DNA of 64,000 nt from Methylobacterium frigidaeris (GTDB taxonomy: Bacteria > Pseudomonadota > Alphaproteobacteria > Rhizobiales > Beijerinckiaceae). Below are positions 1 through 8,555 of this stretch, one piece after another. The first letter of the stretch is position 1; the number at the start of each line of letters is the position of its first letter. A program made the translations under genes and the position numbers. Location of the stretch: NCBI RefSeq assembly GCF_022179185.1, contig NZ_BPQJ01000012.1, positions 1 through 64,000 on the forward strand. The letters are read 5' to 3'. Under the pieces are notes generated by a model, which ran no database searches, was not told where the DNA came from, and saw only the letters and a program-made list of their open reading frames with translations.

Positions 1-58
1 CCCGTTCGGGCTTGCCTGGCACCGTCGAACGCGTCCGTTCGAAGGTGCGGCGGTACTA
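1..58 (+). repeat. Dispersed hairpin repeat, copy A (cut by window edge)
   Basis: This is the right-hand part of a repeat found complete at 18225-18353 and 28486-28614, reversed at 15445-15575 and diverged at 62895-63015. It contains the last hairpin of the element, here TCGAACG...CGTTCGA around a CGTC loop. The zapE stop codon lies at its end, so the hairpin sits just after that gene and could act as its terminator or as a 3' mRNA stabiliser. Confidence 0.8.
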
Positions 59-1255
59 CGTCTCCACCAGCCCCGTCGTGCTGCCCGAGGCTTCCGAATC
101 CGGCCGGCCATGCGGCAGGGCGAGGTATTCCTCCGAGCGCATCTCGATCAGGCGCGAGACCGTGCGCTCGAACTCGAACGCCTCGCGGCCGGAATCGGCG
201 AGGTACAGACCGGTCGGCTCGGCGGCCGCGGAGGCCAGCAGCTTGGTGCGGGTGTCGTAGAGCGCGTCGACCAGGATGATGAAGCGCTTGGCCTCGTTGC
301 GCTGGGGCATGTCCATCACCGGGATCTCTTCCACGATCACGGTGTGGAAGCGCTCGGCCAAAGCCAGGTAGTCGGCGGCGCCGAGCGGCCGGGCGCAGAG
401 ATCCGCGAAGGTGAAGCGGGCGACGCCGCCGGCGGCCTCGGGGATCGCCACGTCGTGGCCCTTGACCTGGATCGTCGTCGGCCGCCCCTGCGGCTCGCCG
501 GACAGGGCCCGGAACGCGCCGGTGAGCGCTTGCGCGGCCGCCTCGTCCGCCGGCACGTGGTAGACCGGGCTGCCGCCGAGCTTCTCCAGGCGGAAATCGG
601 TGCGCGAATCGAGCCGCACCACCGCGACCCGCTCCTTGAGCTGGTCGATGAAGGGCAGGAACAGGGCGCGGTTGAGCCCGCCCTCGTAGAGCCGGTCGGG
701 CTCGACGTTGGAGGTCGCCACCATCACCACGCCGCGGGCGAACAGCGCGGTGAAGAGACGCCCGAGGATCATCGCGTCGGCGATGTCGGTGACGGTGAAC
801 TCGTCGAAGCAGAGCAGGCGCGCCTCGGCCGCGAGCGCCTCGGCCACCACCGGGATCGGGTCGTCGCCCCTGGCGGTACCCTGCTTCACCGCCTGGCGGT
901 GGCGGTGGATGCGCTCGTGCACGTCACCCATGAAGGCGTGGAAATGCACCCGGCGCTTCGGGGGAGGGGCCGCCTCGTGGAAGAGGTCCATCAGCATGGT
1001 CTTGCCGCGGCCGACCAGACCCCAGACGTAGAGGCCGCGCGGCCCGGCGATCGGCTCGGGCTTTCGGCCGAACAGCCGGCCGAGGACGCCGGGGCTCGCG
1101 GGCGGTGGCACCTCCGCGAGGTCACGGATCAGCCCGTCGAGGCGGGAGACGAGGTCGGTCTGGGCGGGATCGCGCTCGATCGCGCCCGACTCGACCAGGG
1201 CGTCGTAGCGGGCGGCGACCGGGCCGCGGGCGGCGGGAACGGGGCTTTGGGTCAC
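56..1255 (-). CDS. zapE: Cell division protein ZapE / AFG1-like ATPase
   Basis: AFG1-family P-loop ATPase of 399 residues, the usual length. It shows a Walker A motif GLVGRGKT near residue 82 and a Walker B motif LLCFDEFTVTD near residue 148, followed by ATSNVEPDRLY, which is typical of ZapE. In E. coli ZapE acts on the Z-ring late in division; mitochondrial homologues assist turnover of respiratory complexes. The protein has no signal peptide and should be cytoplasmic at the inner membrane. The start is the ATG before TQSPVP. The gene stands alone: an acetyltransferase gene diverges upstream, and a hairpin repeat follows its stop. The family is certain; the precise role in this organism is inferred. 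Confidence 0.93.
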   Translation of the reverse strand: MTQSPVPAARGPVAARYDALVESGAIERDPAQTDLVSRLDGLIRDLAEVPPPASPGVLGRLFGRKPEPIAGPRGLYVWGLVGRGKTMLMDLFHEAAPPPKRRVHFHAFMGDVHERIHRHRQAVKQGTARGDDPIPVVAEALAAEARLLCFDEFTVTDIADAMILGRLFTALFARGVVMVATSNVEPDRLYEGGLNRALFLPFIDQLKERVAVVRLDSRTDFRLEKLGGSPVYHVPADEAAAQALTGAFRALSGEPQGRPTTIQVKGHDVAIPEAAGGVARFTFADLCARPLGAADYLALAERFHTVIVEEIPVMDMPQRNEAKRFIILVDALYDTRTKLLASAAAEPTGLYLADSGREAFEFERTVSRLIEMRSEEYLALPHGRPDSEASGSTTGLVET

Positions 1256-1367
1256 CGGCGGGGCTTATCGCGCGGGGCCGGTCCGCGCAATGCGGTGAGA
1301 TCAAGGCGGCCGCATGCGCCGGCAGCACGGCCGTTGCGCCGTGCAGCATCGGAACGGCGCACCGACC

Positions 1368-1382
1368 TGCTGCATTGCACAA
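1368..1382. promoter_or_regulatory. PhaR-like palindrome upstream of the GNAT gene
   Basis: The sequence TGCTGCATTGCACAA is one base from the CTGC-N3-GCAG pattern reported for the polyhydroxybutyrate regulator PhaR. It lies about 70 bases before the acetyltransferase start and between two divergent genes. Assignment to PhaR is inference from the pattern only. Confidence 0.35.
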
Positions 1383-1451
1383 TCCCGGTCTCGGCCGGGA
1401 TGAGGAAACGCTCGAGATCGCGCCGTCCCCTGTTCGGAGTGCACCTCGAGA

Positions 1452-2045
1452 ATGCAAGATCACCCCCTGCGCACTCAACTGCCCGCTGGCACCCTGGTCA
1501 GGCGCCTCTGGTCCACCGACCGCGACGCGGTCGTCACCCTGTTCCGCGGCCTCGACCCGGATTCCCGCTTCGACCGCTTCATGGGCGCTGTGAGCGAGGC
1601 CAGAGCGGCGGCCTACGCATCGCACGCCGTCGCTGCCAAAGGCCTGATCTTCGGCGCCTTCACGGACGGGATCCTGCGCGGCGTCGGCGAGCTGCGCCCC
1701 GCGGGCGCTACCGCAGAGGCCGAGATCGCCTTCGCGGTGGCGCCTGGCCATCGCGGCCGCGGGCTCGGCGCCGCCCTCGGCGCACGCCTGGCCCAGGCCG
1801 CCCGCAACGGCGGCACGCGCCGGCTGCACCTGCGCTGCCTGCCCGGCAACCGAGGGATGCGGGCGCTGGCCCAGCGCCTCGGCGCCGAACTCCGCTCGGG
1901 CGGCCGCGAGGTCCACGCCGTCCTGGCGCTCAGCCCGCCCACGCTCTTCTCGCTCTGGCGCGAGGGCGTGGAGGGCCTGTTCGATGTCGCGGCGGCCGCC
2001 TCGGCAGCTTGCTCGGCAACGTGGCCGATCGTGCCGGTCGTCTGA
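1452..2045 (+). CDS. GNAT family N-acetyltransferase
   Basis: Acetyl-CoA-dependent N-acetyltransferase of 197 residues. The acetyl-CoA binding motif VAPGHRGRGLGAAL near residue 97 is the V/I-x-x-x-x-Q/R-x-x-G-x-G/A signature of GNAT enzymes. The opening part, with TLVRRLWSTDRDAVVTLFRGLDPDSRFDRF, resembles the GNAT domain of Pat-type protein acetyltransferases and of DUF-type stress acetylases, but no cyclic-nucleotide or CoA-ligase domain is attached. The C-terminus (from about residue 165) is extra and alanine-rich. The substrate cannot be read from the sequence. The gene is divergent from zapE. Confidence 0.82.
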   Translation: MQDHPLRTQLPAGTLVRRLWSTDRDAVVTLFRGLDPDSRFDRFMGAVSEARAAAYASHAVAAKGLIFGAFTDGILRGVGELRPAGATAEAEIAFAVAPGHRGRGLGAALGARLAQAARNGGTRRLHLRCLPGNRGMRALAQRLGAELRSGGREVHAVLALSPPTLFSLWREGVEGLFDVAAAASAACSATWPIVPVV

Positions 2046-2264
2046 CGCCCTCCGGCCGGGAAACCGAATCGTCGCCGACCGTGACGCATCCCGGACTTGT
2101 CCAGGAGCCGAGATGCGGAACTCGGACGAGTCCGGGAGGCGGCAACGATCTGTGGAGAGATGAATAAAGTCTTAATCGAGGCCTGGACTCGCCACCATCC
2201 GGCCCCGTCCATGCCGGATTGTGTTGCTCAAACCGGAGGCAAGACAGCAGGAGGGGACAACCGG

Positions 2265-2525
2265 ATGCAGTCCGCCCGTACCACGCGCGGCCAGGAGACC
2301 GCCGCCGAGATCCAGTCGAACCAGATTCAGTCGAGTCAAATTCAATCGAACTTAGAGCGCTCCGTGGCGGCGGCCCTCCGCACCATCGCGGCGGTCCAGG
2401 CGGAGCGCAGCGCAGCCCCGGTCCGCTCCGCCCGCCTGCGGCTCGCGACGATCTACGGCGTCACCCGCCTCCAGCGGCGGCGGGAGCGCGAGGGCACCGC
2501 CGGCACGAGCAACGCTGGAATGTAA
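2265..2525 (+). CDS. Small hypothetical protein with QIQS repeats
   Basis: An 86-residue protein that I do not recognise. I choose the ATG at 2265 because a strong Shine-Dalgarno sequence (CAGGAGGGG, 2248-2256) lies eight bases upstream; a longer reading from 2097 has no comparable site. Near the start it carries a short tandem run (IQSNQIQSSQIQSN), then a predicted helix rich in Ala and Arg and an Arg-rich tail (RRREREG). It has no signal peptide or membrane segment. Its last 65 bases overlap the 3' end of the gene on the other strand (2461-2772). Confidence 0.5.
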   Translation: MQSARTTRGQETAAEIQSNQIQSSQIQSNLERSVAAALRTIAAVQAERSAAPVRSARLRLATIYGVTRLQRRREREGTAGTSNAGM

Positions 2526-2772
2526 CAGCCCGCCCTAACAATCGGATGTCCGAGGCGGCGCGGGTGCGCATGTAGTCCTGGCTGCGCTCCATCAGCACCT
2601 CGTGGCTGAGCCGCGCCCCCGGATAGCTCGTGGCGACCCGCCAGCCGTCCTGCCGGCCGCCCTCTTCCTTCAGCTTCACGTCTCCGCCGACGCGGGCGAA
2701 CCGCTCCGGCAGGCAGGTCACCTGCACGAGCCGATGGCGGGACAGCTCGCACCGGACGTCGTTCGTGGACAT
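2461..2772 (-). CDS. Small hypothetical protein
   Basis: A 103-residue protein without a recognised domain. The ATG at 2772 is preceded by GAGGAAAGG, a good ribosome binding site, so I prefer it to longer readings. The first 80 residues look like a folded domain (STNDVRCELSRHRLVQVTCL, then a DVKLKEE strand and an amphipathic helix around EVLMERSQDYMRTRA). The last 20 residues are Cys/Arg/Ala-rich and come from DNA that is also the 3' end of the convergent small gene, so the true end may have drifted. The function is unknown. Confidence 0.5.
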   Translation of the reverse strand: MSTNDVRCELSRHRLVQVTCLPERFARVGGDVKLKEEGGRQDGWRVATSYPGARLSHEVLMERSQDYMRTRAASDIRLLGRAVTFQRCSCRRCPRAPAAAGGG

Positions 2773-2972
2773 GACCTTTCCTCTTCTGCGAGGGCGCAGC
2801 AGCCGTGTTCGGACACAGAAAAACCCGAGGGCTCGCGCCGACGGGGTTGCCTGCAGACATCGAGCGTGCGCTCCCGTCACCGGGTGGGGGACCCCATCTG
2901 TGCGAGAGCGCGAACCATCGTCTGCCATCCTTCTGCTGAGAGCCAAGACTTGACTTGGCGAAAGCGCTTTCG

Positions 2973-4031
2973 TCAAGCCTGACTCTGCGCCAGCTCCCAG
3001 CCCCGCTCGGCAAGAGCGATGCCGAGCGCGCCCTTCTGGCTCGCCTCGTCGCTGGAGGCGTTGCCGGCCTGGGCGCGGGCGAGCACGCCCTCCAGGATCA
3101 CGGCCAGGCGGAACAGCGCGAAGGCGACGTGGAACGGGGTGATGCCGTCGCTGCGCCCGGTGCGCTCGCAGTAGCGCCGCACGTACTCGTCCTGGGTCGG
3201 AATGCCGAGGGCGGGAAGGTCGCGCCCGAGCACGCCGCGATAGGCGGTGGGTGCAGTGTTGTAGGCGATGCAGTTATAGCCGAGATCGGCGAGCGGATGG
3301 CCGAGCGTGGCCAGCTCCCAGTCGATGATGCCGATCACCCGCGGCTCGGTCTTGTGGAAGATCATGTTGTCGAGGCGGAAATCGCCGTGGACGATCCGGG
3401 TCTCGTCGCTGTCGGCCGGGATGTGGGCCGGCAGCCACTCGGCCAGGCGGTCGATCGCGACGTTCTCGCGGGTCTTCGAGGCCACCCACTGCTTCGACCA
3501 GCGCTCGATCTGGCGCTGGAAGTAATTGCCGGCGCGACCGAAATCGGACAGGCCGATCGCCGCCGGATCGACGAGGTGGAGGCGCGCCAGCGCCTCGTTC
3601 ATGCCGTAATAGATCCCCGCCCGCTCCTCGCGCGGCAATTCCGGCAGCATCGGGTCCCAGAACACCCGGCCGTGCAGCCGCTCCATCAGGTAGAACGGCG
3701 TGCCGATGACGCCCGGATCGGCGCAATAGGCCACCGCCTGCGGCACCGGCACGTCGGTGCGGGAGAGCGCCTGCAGCACCCGGAACTCCCGGTCGACCGC
3801 GTGGGCGGAGGGCAGGAGCTTGCCCGGCGGCTGCTTGCGCAGCACGTACTCGCCGGCCTCGGCCATCACCAGGAAGGTCGGGTTCGACTGCCCGCCGCGC
3901 ATCTGGCGCAGCTCGTTCAGCCGCCCCAGCCCCTGCTGGGCGAGGAACGCTTCCAGCGCCTCGGTCGGGAAGCGGTGCGCCTCGCGCACCGGGATGGTCT
4001 CGGGCAGATCCGACGGGGATGGGGCAGTCAT
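2973..4031 (-). CDS. APH-fold phosphotransferase, ACAD10/11-like
   Basis: Aminoglycoside-phosphotransferase-fold kinase of 352 residues. It resembles the kinase domain found at the N-terminus of acyl-CoA dehydrogenase ACAD10/ACAD11, which is thought to phosphorylate 4-hydroxyacyl-CoAs before beta-oxidation. The Brenner motif HGDFRLDN near residue 212 holds the catalytic Asp, and IDWELATLG about 20 residues later holds the metal-binding Asp. GGQSNPTF near residue 48 is the glycine loop and YVLRKQPPG holds the ATP-binding Lys. I use the ATG at 4031, preceded by GAAGG; longer readings add a low-complexity Arg-rich tail. No acyl-CoA dehydrogenase gene is adjacent. A resistance role is unlikely. 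Confidence 0.85.
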   Translation of the reverse strand: MTAPSPSDLPETIPVREAHRFPTEALEAFLAQQGLGRLNELRQMRGGQSNPTFLVMAEAGEYVLRKQPPGKLLPSAHAVDREFRVLQALSRTDVPVPQAVAYCADPGVIGTPFYLMERLHGRVFWDPMLPELPREERAGIYYGMNEALARLHLVDPAAIGLSDFGRAGNYFQRQIERWSKQWVASKTRENVAIDRLAEWLPAHIPADSDETRIVHGDFRLDNMIFHKTEPRVIGIIDWELATLGHPLADLGYNCIAYNTAPTAYRGVLGRDLPALGIPTQDEYVRRYCERTGRSDGITPFHVAFALFRLAVILEGVLARAQAGNASSDEASQKGALGIALAERGWELAQSQA

Positions 4032-4101
4032 GCGACCTTCGCGGCCTCTCAGCGTGCGTTTCCTGGCCGGACCATGCCCCACCGGTGGCCGCGGGTCATT
4101 C

Positions 4102-4112
4102 CTGCAGTGCAG
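4102..4112. promoter_or_regulatory. PhaR-like CTGC-N3-GCAG site before the phosphotransferase gene
   Basis: CTGCAGTGCAG fits the CTGC-N3-GCAG pattern of the polyhydroxybutyrate regulator PhaR exactly. It lies about 70 bases upstream of the phosphotransferase start and about 95 bases upstream of the IalB-like gene, between the two divergent genes. The assignment is by pattern only. Confidence 0.4.
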
Positions 4113-4205
4113 CAATTCGTCGGCGCGGCTCTGTACCCCACTGATTTCGCCGCATTTTCCGGCAATCGGGTGGGCAAGCGTACCCCCCGCGACTAGAGTG
4201 CCCGC

Positions 4206-4808
4206 ATGATTCGCGCATCCCTCCTCGCCGCCCTCGGCCTGTTCGCCTTCGCTCTGCCCGCCTCCGCCAAGCCGAAGCCCAAGGCGGAGGCCGCGCCCCC
4301 GAGCCTCCAGGCCAGCCCGATCGGCACCTTCGGCGACTGGAACGTCTTCGCCGCCGGCGAGGGCAAGTCGCGCATCTGCTACGCCATCAGCCAGCCGCAG
4401 GTCCGCCTGCCGAAGAGCCTCAAGCGCGATCCGGCCTATCTCTTCGTCACCGTGCGCAAGGGCGAGAAGGTCAACAACGAGGTCGCGGTGATGCTGGGCT
4501 TCGCGCCGAAGCCCGGCAGCGGCCAGGCCACCACCACCGCCGCGGCGAACGGCGCGGTGCCAACCCCCGCCTCCAGCGCCTCCGATCCCAGCCTGGCGAT
4601 CGGCTCGGCCCGCTACGCGCTGGTGGTGAAGGGCGCCAATGCCTGGGTGCAGAACCCGGCCGACGAGACCAAGGTCGTGGCCGAGATGGGCCGGGGCAAG
4701 AAGGTCATCGTCAAGGCCGTCTCGCAGCGCGGCAATGCCTCGACCGACGAATACGCCCTCGACGGCTTCGGCGAGGCGATGAAGCGCACCCGCGAGGAGT
4801 GCAAGTAG
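4206..4808 (+). CDS. IalB-like secreted protein (invasion-associated locus B family)
   Basis: A 200-residue exported protein. Residues 1-21 form a signal peptide ending in PASA. The mature part begins with a Lys/Pro/Ala-rich linker, then IGTFGDWNVFAAGEGKSRICYAISQPQ, which is the start of the IalB fold: a short beta-sandwich that begins with a GDW strand and has a conserved Cys. A second Cys sits near the C-terminus (EECK) and may pair with it. In Bartonella IalB affects erythrocyte entry, but the family is widespread in free-living alphaproteobacteria, where its role is unclear. The gene is divergent from the phosphotransferase gene. Confidence 0.8.
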   Translation: MIRASLLAALGLFAFALPASAKPKPKAEAAPPSLQASPIGTFGDWNVFAAGEGKSRICYAISQPQVRLPKSLKRDPAYLFVTVRKGEKVNNEVAVMLGFAPKPGSGQATTTAAANGAVPTPASSASDPSLAIGSARYALVVKGANAWVQNPADETKVVAEMGRGKKVIVKAVSQRGNASTDEYALDGFGEAMKRTREECK

Positions 4809-4855
4809 TCAGAGAATATCCTGTAAATACAGCGTCATAGGACGGGCGCGGGATC

Positions 4856-4877
4856 CCCTCTCCCACACGGGAGAGGG
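4856..4877. terminator. Hairpin after the IalB-like gene
   Basis: CCCTCTCCC and GGGAGAGGG form a perfect nine-base stem around ACAC, about 50 bases after the IalB stop. No T-run follows. The same motif type is common between genes in related genomes, so it may be an intergenic repeat as much as a terminator. Confidence 0.5.
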
Positions 4878-5021
4878 AGGGAGATCCTGCTCCGCTCCTT
4901 CTCCGCTGAGTCTCTGCTGACACGCCTCGTTTCCCGGGGATTCACCGCCGCCCCATCGCGTTCCGGCCCGAATACCCCTATATGCCGCTGTAATCCGTTT
5001 CACTCGAAGGTCTGCGATATC

Positions 5022-6329
5022 ATGGCGACGGCGTCGTTCGACACCGCCCGGCGCGGGAATGGCGCCGTACCAGCAGCACAAGCCCCGGCGATCGAGAAGA
5101 CGCCCGAGATCCGTCCCGAGGCGCTGGAGACCACCGGCCCGACCTCTCTCGTCGGCCTCACCCGCGAAGCCTTGAAGGGGCGCCTCGCGGGTCTGGGCGT
5201 GCCCGAGCGCGAGCAGCGCATGCGTGCCGGCCAGCTCTGGCACTGGATCAACGTGCGCGGAGCCTCGTCCTTCGACGAGATGACCAATGTCAGCAAGGTG
5301 CTGAAGAACCAGCTCGCCGGCATCCACACTCTCGACCGGCCCGAAGTGGTGAGCGAGCAGGTGTCGCGCGATGGCACCCGCAAGTGGCTGATCCGCATGC
5401 CGCCGACCGGCCGGCACGATCACAACCGTGGCGCCGAGATCGAGTGCGTCTACATCCCGGCCAACGACCGCGGCACGCTCTGCGTCTCGTCTCAGGTCGG
5501 CTGCACCCTGACCTGCTCGTTCTGCCACACCGGCACGCAGCGCCTGGTGCGCAACCTGTCGTGCCAGGAGATCGTCTCGCAGCTGGTGGTGGCCCGCGAC
5601 CGCCTCGGCGACTGGCCGGGCAGGACCCCGCCGAAGGGCGCCTTCGTGCCGGTCGACGGCTCGCGCTTCGTGTCGAACATCGTGTTCATGGGCATGGGCG
5701 AGCCACTCTACAACGTCGACAACGTCATCGACGCGGTCGGCGTGATGAGCGACCACGAGGGCCTGGGCCTGTCGCGCCGCCGCATCACCGTCTCGACCTC
5801 CGGCGTGGTGCCGCAATTCGAGCGCCTCGGCCTCGAGGCCAACGCCATGCTGGCGATCTCGCTGCACGCGGTGCGCGACGACCTGCGCAACGAGCTGGTC
5901 CCGCTCAACCGCAAATACCCGATCCGCGACCTGCTTCAGGCCTGCCGCGACTATCCGGGCGTGTCGAATGCCCGCCGCATCACCTTCGAGTACGTGATGC
6001 TCAAGGGCGTCAACGATTCCGACGCCGAGGCGAAGGAGCTGGTGCGCCTGCTCAAGGGGATCCCGGCCAAGATCAACCTGATCCCGTTCAATCCCTGGCC
6101 CGGCTCCAAGTACGAGTGCTCGGACTGGGAGCGGATCGAGCGCTTCTCGGAGATCGTGTTCAATGCCGGCTACGCCTCGCCGGTGCGCACGCCGCGCGGC
6201 CGCGACATCCTGGCGGCCTGCGGCCAGCTCAAGAGCGAGACCGAGAAGCTGCGCGCCCGCGCCCGGCTGATGCTGGAGGAGGGCATCGGCGCGGAAGGCG
6301 TCTACGCCGCAGGCCACGACGACGACTGA
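5022..6329 (+). CDS. rlmN: 23S rRNA (adenine2503-C2)-methyltransferase RlmN
   Basis: Radical-SAM dual-specificity methyltransferase that methylates C2 of A2503 in 23S rRNA and A37 of some tRNAs. The protein has 435 residues. The CxxxCxxC motif that binds the 4Fe-4S cluster is in [12 protein letters not shown] near residue 161. GMGEPLYN and the SAM-binding segment [10 protein letters not shown] follow. A conserved Cys near residue 395 (ILAACGQL) is the methyl-carrying cysteine. The N-terminus has about 40 extra, poorly conserved residues before the usual helical domain. A membrane-protein gene follows after 13 bases and is probably cotranscribed. Confidence 0.97.
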   Translation: MATASFDTARRGNGAVPAAQAPAIEKTPEIRPEALETTGPTSLVGLTREALKGRLAGLGVPEREQRMRAGQLWHWINVRGASSFDEMTNVSKVLKNQLAGIHTLDRPEVVSEQVSRDGTRKWLIRMPPTGRHDHNRGAEIECVYIPANDRGTLCVSSQVGCTLTCSFCHTGTQRLVRNLSCQEIVSQLVVARDRLGDWPGRTPPKGAFVPVDGSRFVSNIVFMGMGEPLYNVDNVIDAVGVMSDHEGLGLSRRRITVSTSGVVPQFERLGLEANAMLAISLHAVRDDLRNELVPLNRKYPIRDLLQACRDYPGVSNARRITFEYVMLKGVNDSDAEAKELVRLLKGIPAKINLIPFNPWPGSKYECSDWERIERFSEIVFNAGYASPVRTPRGRDILAACGQLKSETEKLRARARLMLEEGIGAEGVYAAGHDDD

Positions 6330-6342
6330 GGCGGGACGAACG

Positions 6343-6843
6343 ATGTCCCTCGGCCGTCTCCTCGCCGTCGCGACCGCGCTCCTGATGGCGATCGCCTGCG
6401 GCGGCCTCGCCCTCGGGATCGGCGTCGTGATGGACCCGGTCCTGCGCGATCTCCTGGGAACTCTCGGCCTGTCGGGGCTCGAGGCCGTGCTGTCGGATCT
6501 CGCCGAGGGCTACGCGCCGGACCCCGCGATGATCGAGGGGGCGGTGAATCTCGGCCGGGCGATCCTGCTCCTCGTCGCGGTGCCGCCGGTCCTCAACGCC
6601 ATCGTCGGCGAGGTGCTGGGCTGGCGCTCGCTCGCCTGGTACGGCGGCGCCACCGGCCTCCTCACCGCCCTCCTGCCCTGGCTGATGCGCGGCGGCGCCG
6701 GGCCGGCAGGGGCTGGGGAGGGCCGGGTCACGGCGATCCTGTTCTGCGCCGGCGGCATCGCCGGCCTGGTCTACTGGCTCGCCGCCGGGCGTTTCGCCGG
6801 GCGCGGGCCGGCGACGATGTGGGCCGCGCCGCGGCGGCAGTGA
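6343..6843 (+). CDS. Hypothetical four-helix membrane protein
   Basis: A 166-residue protein with about four predicted membrane helices: near residues 5-28, 69-90, 95-116 and 130-148. The long loop between helices one and two (EGYAPDPAMIEGAVN) is acidic. I do not recognise a family. It starts 13 bases after rlmN on the same strand, which suggests cotranscription, but nothing in the sequence links the two in function. Confidence 0.7.
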   Translation: MSLGRLLAVATALLMAIACGGLALGIGVVMDPVLRDLLGTLGLSGLEAVLSDLAEGYAPDPAMIEGAVNLGRAILLLVAVPPVLNAIVGEVLGWRSLAWYGGATGLLTALLPWLMRGGAGPAGAGEGRVTAILFCAGGIAGLVYWLAAGRFAGRGPATMWAAPRRQ

Positions 6844-7017
6844 CCCGACACCCATCCTGCCGGCGTGTCCGTCTCGGTGATCTCACATGTTAACGCAGTC
6901 TTCGGCTCGCGGTCGCTGTGGAAGAACTCCGGGATTGCCTGGTTCGTGAGAGGCTCGTTCAGAGTCGCGGAGGCACGGTCGAGTTCCTGAGGGGACCTTC
7001 CCGAAAGAATTCCGCCG

Positions 7018-8550
7018 ATGCCGTCGCCGCGCCGCCTCCTCGCCACGATCAAGACCGTCCGGGTCTGGGTCGTGCTCGGCGTGCTGGCCCCCCTCGGCAT
7101 GCTGCTCGTCTCCGGCTTCATGCTGTACGAGCTGCGACGGGAGATCTGGGCCCGGGCGGCGGAAACCTCCCAGAACCTGCTGCAGGTGATCGAGACCGAC
7201 ATCGTGCGCAACGTCGAGATCATGGACCTGGCATTGCGGGGCATGATCGCCAAGGTCGAGAATCCTCTCGTCGCCACTGCGCCGGAGAGCCTGCGGCAGC
7301 TGCTGCTGTTCGACCGCGTCGTGACCGCCGAGGGGATGGGAGTCCTCGTGCTGTTCGACGAGCATGGCCACGGCATCCTGAACTCGCGTTTCCCCGCGAA
7401 TGCCGGCGGGACGTTCCTCGACCGTGACTACGTCCAGGTCCATCAGCGGGATCCGGAGGCCGGGCTCTACATCAGCAAGCCGTACCAGTCGCGGATGTCG
7501 GGCGCCTACACGGTCGCGTTCAGCCGGCGCGTCAACAAGCCGGACGGGTCGTTCGGCGGCGTCGCGGTCGCCACGCTGAAGCTGTCGCACTTCACCCAGA
7601 TGCTCGCGAAGATCGGCCTCGGGCCGAACAGCGCCATCAACCTGATCCGCCAGGACGGCATCCGGATCGTGCGCTTCCCCTACGACGTGCGCGACGTCGG
7701 GTCCGACGTCTCCGGGGCATCGAACTTCCAGCGTTTCATCCGCGAGCGGGACGGGAGCTTCGCCGAGCGGGCCAACCGCGACGGCGTCCACCGGCTCTTC
7801 ACCTTCACGCAGGTCGGCGAGCTGCCGCTCATCCTGTCGATCGGCCTGAGCACGGAAGAGATCGAGGCCGGGTGGCGCGCCAAGGCGCTGATGATCGGCG
7901 TCACGCTCCTCGCCCTGTTCGGCCTCGCGGTCCTGCTCGCCCTGCTGTGCGGACGGGAGCTGCGCCGCCGCGAGGCGGTCGAGGCCGCGCTCGCCCGCCT
8001 CTCGATGACCGACGGGCTGACCGGGTTGCCGAACCGGCGCCGCTTCGACGAAGCTCTGCACCTGGCGCTGAGGGCCGCGTCCCGCAGCGATCGGCCCGTC
8101 GGGCTGCTGATCGTCGACGCCGATCATTTCAAGCGCTTCAACGACCGCTACGGGCACGCGGTCGGCGACGAGATCCTGCGCGGGCTGGCGCGCTGCCTGT
8201 CGGCCTGCATCCACCGGCCGCACGACCTCGCCTGCCGGATCGGCGGCGAGGAATTCGGCGTGATCCTGCCGGAGACCGACGCGGAGGGGGCGGCGCAGGT
8301 CGCCGCGCGCCTGCACGACGAGGTGGCGACCCTGGCGGTGGCGTCGGCCGGCCTTCCGGCCGGTGCGGTGACGGTGAGCATCGGGCTCGCCGAGGCCGCC
8401 GGCGGCTCGCAGGCCGAGCTCCACCGGGCGGCGGACACGGCGCTCTACGCCGCCAAGGGGGCGGGCCGCAACCGCACCTGCCGGGCCGAGGCGCGCCCCT
8501 TGGCCGCCCCTCTGCGCCTGGTCGCGGCGTCGGACGTTGCCGCCTCCTGA
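7018..8550 (+). CDS. Cache-domain diguanylate cyclase
   Basis: Membrane sensor of 510 residues that should make cyclic di-GMP. A membrane helix near residues 15-37 and another near 290-312 enclose a periplasmic dCache-type sensor (FLDRDYVQVHQRDPEAGLYIS is typical). The cytoplasmic GGDEF domain begins at LSMTDGLTGLPNRRRFDE and has the active-site variant GGEEF near residue 409, which is compatible with activity. RPHD lies five residues before it and forms a standard inhibitory I-site, so product feedback is expected. The ligand is unknown. The gene stands alone on its strand. Confidence 0.93.
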   Translation: MPSPRRLLATIKTVRVWVVLGVLAPLGMLLVSGFMLYELRREIWARAAETSQNLLQVIETDIVRNVEIMDLALRGMIAKVENPLVATAPESLRQLLLFDRVVTAEGMGVLVLFDEHGHGILNSRFPANAGGTFLDRDYVQVHQRDPEAGLYISKPYQSRMSGAYTVAFSRRVNKPDGSFGGVAVATLKLSHFTQMLAKIGLGPNSAINLIRQDGIRIVRFPYDVRDVGSDVSGASNFQRFIRERDGSFAERANRDGVHRLFTFTQVGELPLILSIGLSTEEIEAGWRAKALMIGVTLLALFGLAVLLALLCGRELRRREAVEAALARLSMTDGLTGLPNRRRFDEALHLALRAASRSDRPVGLLIVDADHFKRFNDRYGHAVGDEILRGLARCLSACIHRPHDLACRIGGEEFGVILPETDAEGAAQVAARLHDEVATLAVASAGLPAGAVTVSIGLAEAAGGSQAELHRAADTALYAAKGAGRNRTCRAEARPLAAPLRLVAASDVAAS

Positions 8551-8555
8551 TCCGT

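Noticed and set aside
110..2167. 685-residue open frame on the plus strand
   Set aside because: It runs antisense through zapE and out of frame through the GNAT gene. Its composition is the Arg/Gly/Ala/His-rich type produced by the wrong frame of GC-rich DNA, and it has no family motif.
2973..4031. Aminoglycoside resistance gene
   Set aside because: The kinase fold is shared, but the wording is that of the ACAD10/11-like group, which acts on acyl or small metabolites.
4809..6317. 502-residue minus-strand frame
   Set aside because: It is antisense to rlmN, which is certain. The translation is low-complexity.
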